Origin: an uncultured Eubacteriales bacterium
GTDB lineage: Bacteria; Bacillota; Clostridia; Oscillospirales; Acutalibacteraceae
DNA length: 21,637 nt
Direction: 5' to 3'
NCBI GenBank assembly: GCA_934725345.1
Contig: CAKVBG010000014.1
Span: forward strand, 1 to 21,637
In this document: positions 15,872 to 21,637 of the stretch, one piece after another
Numbering within the stretch: the stretch's first letter is position 1
Layout: every line of letters begins with the position of its first letter
Notes under the pieces: model-generated
What the model saw: the letters and a program-made list of their open reading frames with translations, nothing else
Databases searched by the model: none
Told to the model about the DNA's origin: nothing
Position numbers and translations under genes: made by a program

Positions 15872-16438
15872 ATGTTGACTAGCTTAAAAGACAATTTAAA
15901 TGTTCCAAACACACTTTCACTACTGAGAATATTAATACTATTTCCTTTCGTAATTTTCGTTGGGAAAGAAGAATATATAAAAGCAGGTTTAGTTTTGATT
16001 ATTTCAGGACTAACTGATTTAGTAGATGGATATCTCGCTCGAAAGTTAGGTCAAGTGACTAAACTAGGAGAAATGCTGGATCCTACTGCTGATAAGCTCA
16101 CACTAATGACTGTTATGGTGTGTGTGAGTTTAAAATTCAGAAATGTATTGCCATTCATGGTAGTTCTTGTAGTAAAAGAAGTGGTGATGTTAGCAGCTGG
16201 AGCGTTTTTGCTTGGCAATGGAAAAAATCCGTCGCCATCTAAATGGTATGGGAAGCTTTCAACAGTAGTTTTTTATGTTTCTATAACAAGTATAATTTGT
16301 ATAAAAGCAGTATGGAATATAGACTGTGAGATTTTAAACATCACATTGATGTCGATAACGTGTGTATGCATGATGTATGCTCTATGGAGATATTTCAAGT
16401 TATTTATGTTTGACATGAGAAAAAATACTAAAATTTAA
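15872..16438 (+). CDS. pgsA: PgsA, CDP-diacylglycerol-glycerol-3-phosphate phosphatidyltransferase
   Basis: Membrane enzyme making phosphatidylglycerol-phosphate, the committed step to phosphatidylglycerol. 188 residues, the usual size. The CDP-alcohol phosphotransferase motif DG..AR(8)G...D...D is exact: DGYLARKLGQVTKLGEMLD followed by PTAD (about residues 52-74). The short NVPNTLSLLRI N-terminus is typical of PgsA, and about five to six hydrophobic helices follow. The ribosome site GGAGG at 15854-15858 lies 13 bases before ATG 15872, longer than usual, but no better in-frame start exists upstream, so initiation may be weak. With PlsX at the other end of the window this covers two non-adjacent steps of phospholipid synthesis. 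PgsA rather than a PI or CL synthase is inferred from length and the N-terminus. Confidence 0.92.
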   Translation: MLTSLKDNLNVPNTLSLLRILILFPFVIFVGKEEYIKAGLVLIISGLTDLVDGYLARKLGQVTKLGEMLDPTADKLTLMTVMVCVSLKFRNVLPFMVVLVVKEVVMLAAGAFLLGNGKNPSPSKWYGKLSTVVFYVSITSIICIKAVWNIDCEILNITLMSITCVCMMYALWRYFKLFMFDMRKNTKI

Positions 16439-16458
16439 AAAATTTAAGGAGAGTTATT

Positions 16459-18747
16459 ATGCTATGTTCAAGGTGTAAAAAGAGAGATGCGATAATTTTT
16501 GTATCGTGCGGAAAAAATAGTTCAGAAACTCAAGGACTCTGCGTAAAATGCGCAAAGGAATTGAGTAAAGGTTCATTTAAGGAGCTTATCGAGAGTATTG
16601 ATATTACCGATAAAGACATCGCCGAAATACAGAGCGAAGTTTCCGATATGTTTAATTTTAATCCTGATGATATGCCCAGTATTGATGAGGATTTAAGTTC
16701 TGGTAGTTCCTCAACGGTTCCGATGATAAAAAGTTTATTTTCTAATATCTTGTTTCCCGATAAAGACAAAGAAGAAAATTCAAATGACTCAGGCAAATCA
16801 GGTGCAGATAAAACAAATTTAAATAAAAAAGGAAAAAGAAAAAATTTAGATTTGTATTGCAATAATTTAACTTCAAAAGCTGCTCGTAACGAACTAGACC
16901 GAGTAATCGGTAGGGATAAAGAAATCAACAGGGCAATTCAAATACTTTGCAGAAGAACTAAAAACAATCCTTGTTTAATAGGGGAGCCAGGAGTCGGCAA
17001 GACCGCAATTGCAGAAGGTTTGGCGATTCTTATCAATGAAGGCAAAGTGCCTTATATGCTCAAAAATAAAGAAATCCATCTATTGGACTTAACTGCTCTC
17101 GTAGCAGGAACTCAGTTTAGAGGTCAATTCGAAGGTCGAATAAGAGGGCTCGTTGAAGAGGTTAAGAAAGATGGAAATATAATTTTGTTTATAGATGAGG
17201 TCCATAATCTTGTTGGTGCGGGTGATTCGGAAGGTTCGATGAGTGCAGCAAACATTTTAAAACCAGCACTCTCAAGAGGAGAAATACAAGTTATCGGTGC
17301 AACTACTTTCACCGAATATAGAAAGTATATTGAAAAAGATTCTGCTTTGGAACGTAGATTCCAAACAATAAAAATCGAAGAGCCGAACATTCCTAAAACA
17401 ATAGAAATACTTAAGGGGATAAAAGACTACTACGAGGCTCATCATAGGGTAAGTATTTCGGATGATATTATAAGGAGTATAGTGGTACTATCTGAAAGAT
17501 ACGTAACCGATAGATTCCTGCCCGACAAAGCAATTGACATTATGGACGAAGCCTGTACTTGTGCAGCATTAAACAACAAAGACCTTGCAAATTACGACGA
17601 AATTTCTTCCAAAATTGATAATCTCAAAAAACAGGAAGAAAAGCTTTCATCAAGTGAGGAAGTGGATTATGAAAGTTTAGCAGAGGTTCGTTGCGAACTT
17701 GCACAAGCAAACAAGGACCTTGATGCCATAAGCACTACAGCTTTGGGAAGGGCCATAACCCATGATGATGTTGCTAAGGTAATAGAGCTGTGGACTGGAA
17801 TACCATCTTCTAAAATAGAAGAACAAGAATTTAGTAAACTGGAATTTTTAGAGGATAATTTAAAATCTAAAATTATAGGTCAAGACGAAGCTGTGAGTAA
17901 GATTTGTTCAGCTATAAGACGTAACAGACTTCAAATAGGTCCTAGACGTAGACCGGTTTCATTTATCTTTGCAGGACCAACAGGAGTAGGAAAAACTGAA
18001 CTTGTTAAAGTGTTGACGAACCAGTTATTTGACTCTCCTGATGCATTGATACGTTTAGATATGTCGGAGTATATGGAAAAGCATTCAGCTTCTAAACTAG
18101 TGGGTTCTCCTCCGGGATATGTTGGATACGATGATGCAGGCCAGCTTACTGAGAAAGTAAGGCAAAATCCATACTCGGTGGTACTTTTTGATGAAATAGA
18201 AAAAGCTCATCCTGATGTTTTGAACATACTTTTGCAAATTTTAGATGAAGGAAGAATTACAGACTCTCATGGGCGAAAAGTAAATTTTGAAAATACCGTG
18301 ATAGTTATGACGTCAAATGCAGGAAGTGATCGTAAAGGAGGAGCTTTAGGATTCGGCACGGAAAACAACACGTACTCAAAATCCAAAACTATGAAAGCAC
18401 TTCGCGAATTTTTGAAACCTGAGTTTATCAGCAGGCTTGATGAAGTGATAGTGTTTAATAATCTTGAGATTAAGGATATGGAAGAGATATGCAAATTAAT
18501 ACTCGATGAGTATGTAAAATCTCTTAAAGAGCACGGTATTAATTTCACGTATGATGAGGATTCTATAAAACTTATCGTTAAACACTGCGTTGGAGGAAAA
18601 AGCGGAGCAAGAGATTTACGCAACGAAATAAGAAGAGAAGTGGAAGATAAACTTTCTCTCTTAATAATCAAAAACAATGGTTTTAACCTCGGAGACGTTA
18701 AACTTACAGGTAATGGTGAGTTAAAATTATCGGTGAGTGGCAGTTAA
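16459..18747 (+). CDS. clpE: ClpE-like AAA+ unfoldase with N-terminal zinc ribbon
   Basis: Class I Clp/Hsp100 ATPase of 762 residues, expected to unfold proteins for ClpP. The N-terminus has a zinc-ribbon pattern, Cys3-x2-Cys6 and Cys28-x2-Cys31, as in ClpE, in place of the double Clp N domain of ClpC. An acidic, Ser/Lys-rich linker of about 100 residues follows. AAA1 has Walker A GEPGVGKT at 175-182, FIDEVHNLVGAG, and the arginine-finger segment ALERRFQ. A short UVR-like middle coil (around 385-425) precedes AAA2, with Walker A GPTGVGKT at 506-513, LFDEIEKAHPDVLN and SPPGYVGYD. An LGFG loop just after the TSNAGSD block matches the ClpP-docking tripeptide region. The start ATG follows AAGGAGAG. 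No CIRCE or CtsR-type operator lies directly upstream. Naming it clpE rests on the zinc ribbon; ClpC-like is the alternative. Confidence 0.85.
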   Translation: MLCSRCKKRDAIIFVSCGKNSSETQGLCVKCAKELSKGSFKELIESIDITDKDIAEIQSEVSDMFNFNPDDMPSIDEDLSSGSSSTVPMIKSLFSNILFPDKDKEENSNDSGKSGADKTNLNKKGKRKNLDLYCNNLTSKAARNELDRVIGRDKEINRAIQILCRRTKNNPCLIGEPGVGKTAIAEGLAILINEGKVPYMLKNKEIHLLDLTALVAGTQFRGQFEGRIRGLVEEVKKDGNIILFIDEVHNLVGAGDSEGSMSAANILKPALSRGEIQVIGATTFTEYRKYIEKDSALERRFQTIKIEEPNIPKTIEILKGIKDYYEAHHRVSISDDIIRSIVVLSERYVTDRFLPDKAIDIMDEACTCAALNNKDLANYDEISSKIDNLKKQEEKLSSSEEVDYESLAEVRCELAQANKDLDAISTTALGRAITHDDVAKVIELWTGIPSSKIEEQEFSKLEFLEDNLKSKIIGQDEAVSKICSAIRRNRLQIGPRRRPVSFIFAGPTGVGKTELVKVLTNQLFDSPDALIRLDMSEYMEKHSASKLVGSPPGYVGYDDAGQLTEKVRQNPYSVVLFDEIEKAHPDVLNILLQILDEGRITDSHGRKVNFENTVIVMTSNAGSDRKGGALGFGTENNTYSKSKTMKALREFLKPEFISRLDEVIVFNNLEIKDMEEICKLILDEYVKSLKEHGINFTYDEDSIKLIVKHCVGGKSGARDLRNEIRREVEDKLSLLIIKNNGFNLGDVKLTGNGELKLSVSGS

Positions 18748-18768
18748 TATATATTGGAGTTGGTATTT

Positions 18769-19230
18769 TTGAAATGTCCTTATTGTGGCTTTATAGACAC
18801 AAAAGTGTTGGAGTCGAGGTGCAATGAAGATAGGTCACGTATGAGAAGAAGAAGAGAATGTGAAAGTTGCGGGAAAAGGTTTACTACGTATGAAGTAGTG
18901 GAGCAGTTACCCGTTATGGTAGTTAAACGCGGAAACACTCGTGAACGATTTGATAGAAAGAAAATACTAGAAGGTATTTTAAAAGCGTGCGAGAAGAGAC
19001 CTATCGGAATGGCTGAGATAGATAAAATAGTGCAAAAGATAGAATTAATAGTTCAAAGTTCACTAGATAAAGAAGTGCCATCCTCCCTCATAGGTGATAT
19101 TTGTATGGAAGAATTGAAAAAAAGAGATGAAGTGGCCTATATAAGGTTTGCCTCTGTTTACAGACAATTTACAGATGTAAAGGCATTCATGGAAGAACTT
19201 AAAAGTTTCTTGGATGAGAGAAAAGGATGA
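18769..19230 (+). CDS. nrdR: NrdR, ribonucleotide reductase transcriptional repressor
   Basis: Nucleotide-sensing repressor that binds NrdR boxes upstream of ribonucleotide reductase genes when dATP is high. About 153 residues, the standard size. The N-terminal zinc ribbon has Cys3, Cys6, Cys31 and Cys34 (KCPYCGF ... CESCGKRFTTYE), followed by an ATP-cone domain starting at VVKRGNTRERFDRKK. The family nearly always starts M-[KR]-CP, so I chose TTG 18769, with GGAG at 18756-18759; an in-frame TTG at 18754 would add five residues and overlap the ribosome site. It follows the Clp gene by 21 bases and is the last gene before two hairpin terminators. No reductase gene or obvious NrdR box was seen in the window. 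Confidence 0.96.
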   Translation: MKCPYCGFIDTKVLESRCNEDRSRMRRRRECESCGKRFTTYEVVEQLPVMVVKRGNTRERFDRKKILEGILKACEKRPIGMAEIDKIVQKIELIVQSSLDKEVPSSLIGDICMEELKKRDEVAYIRFASVYRQFTDVKAFMEELKSFLDERKG

Positions 19231-19255
19231 AATTTTAAATAGGGTATAAAATATT

Positions 19256-19280
19256 CCCCTCAGTTAAACTGAGGGGTTTA
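19256..19280. terminator. Bidirectional terminator between nrdR and the exported-protein gene
   Basis: A perfect 9-base-pair stem, CCCCTCAGT (19256-19264) with ACTGAGGGG (19268-19276) and a TAA loop, followed by TTTACTAATTTT on the plus strand and, read on the minus strand, by AATATTTTATA. It would end transcription after nrdR and also help end the convergent gene coming from the right. Confidence 0.8.
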
Positions 19281-19293
19281 CTAATTTTCTAAA

Positions 19294-19320
19294 GAGCTAT
19301 ATATCTAGCTCGGGGTTTTT
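19294..19320 (+). terminator. Second terminator after nrdR
   Basis: GAGCTA (19294-19299) pairs with TAGCTC (19306-19311) around TATATC, followed by GGGG and five T's (19316-19320). It backs up the hairpin 20 bases upstream. The GGGG here could also pair with CCCC at 19256-19259, so an alternative larger fold exists. Confidence 0.6.
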
Positions 19321-19329
19321 GCTTATATG

Positions 19330-20907
19330 TTAATTTTGGGGACTAAGTGTTTGCAGCGTTTTTATTAAATTTGCTTGTTTTTCCGTATACTTTGATATAT
19401 AACTAGTCATGTCTTCAAGCAAACATTCACTGCTTGAATATAATAAGTTTTTACTGGTTTCATCTAAATTTATATCATTTGCAAGTGCAAAATAATTGTA
19501 TCTTTCATCTATGTGAAATTCTTTACACTCCATACCTTTTAAAAGCAAAACGAATCCTTTTTTGCGATCTCTAAACAAGTCGTTGCGATATTCAATAAGA
19601 GATCTTAGTATATCTCTGTAATCATTTGTGTGACGGTCTACACCATCATGGAGGAGTAAATAATACACCAAATCTTGATCACCATTTATGCAAGCTTTCA
19701 GGCATTGCTGACATAGTGTGTCGGAAGGATTACGCGTTTTTAATATCGCAAGAATTGCATTTATTCGAGTATTTTCTTCATTATGAAGAGTAGATATTGT
19801 ACGCACAGCTTTTACGCCCACCAAAATATTTTTTGATGCTTTTTGGTAATCATCATTAAAGCTTAATTTGAGTAACGACTCTGCAAGAGAAAGCTGAATA
19901 CTGTTCATTTCCTCTCTACCATCTTCGCTGATCATTTTTTTTGATAAAATATTAGAAATTGTTTCTAAATATAAGAAACGAGACCAACAACACCTCACTA
20001 TTTCATCATAGTTTCCCTCAAAGTAATTTATCAAATTTCGTACTGCTTCAATGTATTCCGAATCATTTAAATAATCATGAGCAATAATTTTGTTACATAG
20101 TTGCTGAATATGTTCGCCTCTTTCAACTCGTGCGGCAGAAGTTTTTTTACCGAAAATTTTTTCATAGTAATCTTTTTCATCAATATTTGTTTGAACACCA
20201 TAGCATCCGCTCGTTCTTTCTATATCTTCTGCAATTACTGATCGAGGATCTGAGTTTTTGAATGCTTGTCCGCAAGTGTCGGGATCAAAGGCGGCTACTT
20301 CCAAAATTTGCAATTTCATATATTTAGGAAGTTCTTTAAATTTAGCACAATTATTTTTGCATAAGTTTTGTATGTATTGTCCTCCTCTTTTTATTATTTT
20401 TCGAGTATAGTTCAGTCTCATACCATTTGTATCACTAAATTTATTTGATATAATGTCCCTATTTTGATTTTGACGGACTTTTACCACCCAATTAAGTAAT
20501 GTTATAAATTTTGATGTTGATGTATTTAAATAAAAGTCAGTTATTACAATCCTTTCGCTTTGAAGATCATCTAAAATGTTAGCAATCATATCAACGTTTG
20601 AATTGTCTTGACAAAACAAAGCATTTATAATATTAATTGCAAATTTGCATGTGAGCCGTTGACCATGGTCCCTTCTTTCTTTTAAATATTCTAAAAGTTC
20701 TGAAACAGATTGTGGTTTCTTATCGTTAGGGCTTTTTTCTAATTCTTTAGTACGGAAGTTTACTTCTCGGTAGAATTTAGCAGATGGGTCATAATATGAT
20801 TGAGTAGTTCCTGCACTGATGGGTGCTGCCAATAAGTTACTGCAACCCCCGTAGTTAATAATTAAAATTCCTGAAATCAAAAGTGACATTAATTTTTTCT
20901 TATTCAA
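19330..20907 (-). CDS. Unrecognised exported Cys-rich protein
   Basis: A 525-residue protein I do not recognise. It begins with a signal sequence: three lysines, a hydrophobic core at about residues 6-17, then YGGC (Cys22), which could be a lipobox with an unusual Tyr at -3; alternatively signal peptidase I could cut in the LLAAPISA segment that follows. The mature part looks almost wholly helical, with charged amphipathic stretches suggesting an alpha-solenoid, and has about 15 cysteines, high for an exported protein, including RCCW and LCQQCLKAC. Two similar segments, GGQYIQNLCKN and RGEHIQQLCNK, hint at an internal repeat. No catalytic motif or second membrane helix was seen. The start is TTG (5' end 20907) with AGGAG 8 bases before it. 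It has its own promoter and shared terminators, so it stands alone between nrdR and uvrA. Confidence 0.8.
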   Translation of the reverse strand: MNKKKLMSLLISGILIINYGGCSNLLAAPISAGTTQSYYDPSAKFYREVNFRTKELEKSPNDKKPQSVSELLEYLKERRDHGQRLTCKFAINIINALFCQDNSNVDMIANILDDLQSERIVITDFYLNTSTSKFITLLNWVVKVRQNQNRDIISNKFSDTNGMRLNYTRKIIKRGGQYIQNLCKNNCAKFKELPKYMKLQILEVAAFDPDTCGQAFKNSDPRSVIAEDIERTSGCYGVQTNIDEKDYYEKIFGKKTSAARVERGEHIQQLCNKIIAHDYLNDSEYIEAVRNLINYFEGNYDEIVRCCWSRFLYLETISNILSKKMISEDGREEMNSIQLSLAESLLKLSFNDDYQKASKNILVGVKAVRTISTLHNEENTRINAILAILKTRNPSDTLCQQCLKACINGDQDLVYYLLLHDGVDRHTNDYRDILRSLIEYRNDLFRDRKKGFVLLLKGMECKEFHIDERYNYFALANDINLDETSKNLLYSSSECLLEDMTSYISKYTEKQANLIKTLQTLSPQN

Positions 20908-20953
20908 TTGAATTTCTCCTTTATATATTTAATCCGAATGGCGTTTATGTTTA

Positions 20954-20981
20954 ATAATACCACAATCAGATTAGTTGTCAA
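20954..20981 (-). promoter_or_regulatory. Sigma-A promoter of the exported-protein gene
   Basis: On the minus strand: -35 TTGACA (20981-20976), a 16-base spacer, -10 TATTAT (20959-20954) preceded by TGTGG, an extended -10. The -35 region (TATTGACAACT) is identical over 11 bases to that of the hrcA promoter. Transcription would start near 20947, leaving a leader of about 40 bases. Confidence 0.78.
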
Positions 20982-21042
20982 TAGTATTAAAAATAAAATT
21001 ATTGGTAATTAAATCCATCGAATTTAAATTTGGATTTTTTAC

Positions 21043-21078
21043 AAAAAATTAACCTCGAAAACTAACAGCTTCGAGGTT
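21043..21078 (-). terminator. Terminator after uvrA
   Basis: On the minus strand: a 9-base-pair stem AACCTCGAA (21078-21070) with TTCGAGGTT (21059-21051), a 10-base loop, then AATTTTTTG, a good T-run. It lies about 30 bases after the uvrA stop and separates uvrA from the exported-protein gene. Confidence 0.88.
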
Positions 21079-21106
21079 TGGATAAAGTTTAAGCTAGACA
21101 ATAAAA

Positions 21107-21637
21107 TTAAAGTAATTTATTTAAGAAGTATCCCGTATATGATTTTTTGTTTTTAGCCATATCTTCTGGAGTTCCTACGCCCACGATACTTCCTCCGTTT
21201 TCTCCTCCTTCAGGCCCGAGGTCTATTATATAATCGCAAACTTTAATAACATCTAAATTGTGCTCGATAACTAATGCTGTGTTTCCAGAATCAACTAATT
21301 TTTGAATTACATTAATGAGTTTATGGACATCTGCAATGTGAAGACCGGTTGTAGGCTCATCCAGGATATAAAAAGTTTTTCCCGTGGAGCGTTTTGAAAG
21401 TTCGGTTGCGAGTTTTATTCTTTGAGCTTCTCCGCCAGAGAGGGTAGTGGAAGGTTGTCCGAGTTTTATATAGCCTAATCCAACATCAATTAGCGCACTG
21501 AGTTTTTTATGAATTGCCGGAATATTTTCAAAAAGTAAAATTGCTTCTTCATAAGTCATGTTCAGGACGTCATTTATATTTTTCCCTTTATATTTAACAC
21601 TTAAAGTTTCGAGATCATATCTTTTACCTTTACAAAC
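21107..21637 (-). CDS. uvrA: UvrA, excinuclease ABC subunit A (C-terminal part only)
   Basis: DNA damage-recognition ATPase of nucleotide excision repair, which loads UvrB. Only the last 176 or so residues lie in the window; the frame is open to base 21637, so the ATG at 21559 is internal. The first residues VCKGKRY contain the last cysteine of the second zinc finger. Next come the second ABC signature LSGGEAQRIKLATEL, Walker B FYILDEPTTGLH, and the switch histidine in VIEHNLDVIK, then the family's ending DLGPEGGENGGSIVGVGTPE. The C-terminus stops at YFLNKLL, near the usual end. A strong terminator follows. Its promoter and any LexA box lie outside the window. Confidence 0.97.
   Translation of the reverse strand, partial: VCKGKRYDLETLSVKYKGKNINDVLNMTYEEAILLFENIPAIHKKLSALIDVGLGYIKLGQPSTTLSGGEAQRIKLATELSKRSTGKTFYILDEPTTGLHIADVHKLINVIQKLVDSGNTALVIEHNLDVIKVCDYIIDLGPEGGENGGSIVGVGTPEDMAKNKKSYTGYFLNKLL

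Noticed and set aside
19663..19720. Ankyrin-like helix pair in the unknown exported protein (YYLLLHDGVDRHTND)
   Set aside because: Only a single loose resemblance; the repeating G-TPLH pattern of ankyrin repeats is absent.
21011..21040. AAATCC...GGATTTTTT inverted repeat as a plus-strand terminator
   Set aside because: The stem is only 6 pairs with a 15-base loop, and no plus-strand gene ends nearby; the 9-pair hairpin at 21051-21078 explains the uvrA end better.

Overview
The window is a compact, low-GC piece of a bacterial chromosome, almost certainly from the Firmicutes (class Clostridia, plausibly an Oscillospirales/Ruminococcaceae-like anaerobe). The pointers are: folate-dependent TrmFO, PlsX, YqeK, HrcA/CIRCE control of dnaK, a DUF1292 (YrzB-type) protein, a Clp ATPase with an N-terminal zinc ribbon, strong AGGAGG-type ribosome sites, and a fermentative bifunctional AdhE. 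The lineage assignment is inference from gene content; no rRNA is present. No transposase, integrase, CRISPR array or tRNA gene was seen.

Layout. (1) 2-6311 (+): a tight run trmFO(partial)-plsX-rnc-ftsY-yqeK-leuS with gaps of 5-23 bases, probably one operon for tRNA modification, phospholipid precursor supply, RNA processing, membrane targeting, Ap4A turnover and leucyl-tRNA charging. (2) 6373-8955 (+): adhE, ending in a 4-base tail-to-tail overlap with ruvX (8952-9374, -). (3) 9421-14221 (+): the class I heat-shock operon hrcA-grpE-dnaK-dnaJ behind a good sigma-A promoter and a perfect CIRCE operator, with a structured dnaK/dnaJ gap. (4) 14222-15128: mostly non-coding, holding a hairpin, a promoter, the small DUF1292 gene and a rod-shaped RNA of about 195 nt that I read as 6S RNA. 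(5) 15129-19230 (+): cvpA-like, pgsA, a ClpE-like unfoldase and nrdR, ending in tandem hairpin terminators. (6) 19330-21637 (-): an unrecognised 525-residue exported Cys-rich protein with its own promoter, then the C-terminal end of uvrA with its terminator.

How it fits together. Protein quality control is the main theme: HrcA represses its own operon through CIRCE, DnaK/DnaJ/GrpE form the folding machine, and the ClpE-like ATPase would feed ClpP. The 6S-like RNA and NrdR are global regulators (RNA polymerase holoenzyme and ribonucleotide reductase genes).

Start codons are often TTG or GTG (rnc, hrcA, grpE, dnaJ, DUF1292, cvpA, nrdR, the exported protein). I moved several starts to the codon supported by the ribosome site and family N-terminus. 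Most of the window is ordinary housekeeping DNA. The parts most worth a second look are the 14.2-15.1 kb non-coding stretch and the unrecognised exported protein.
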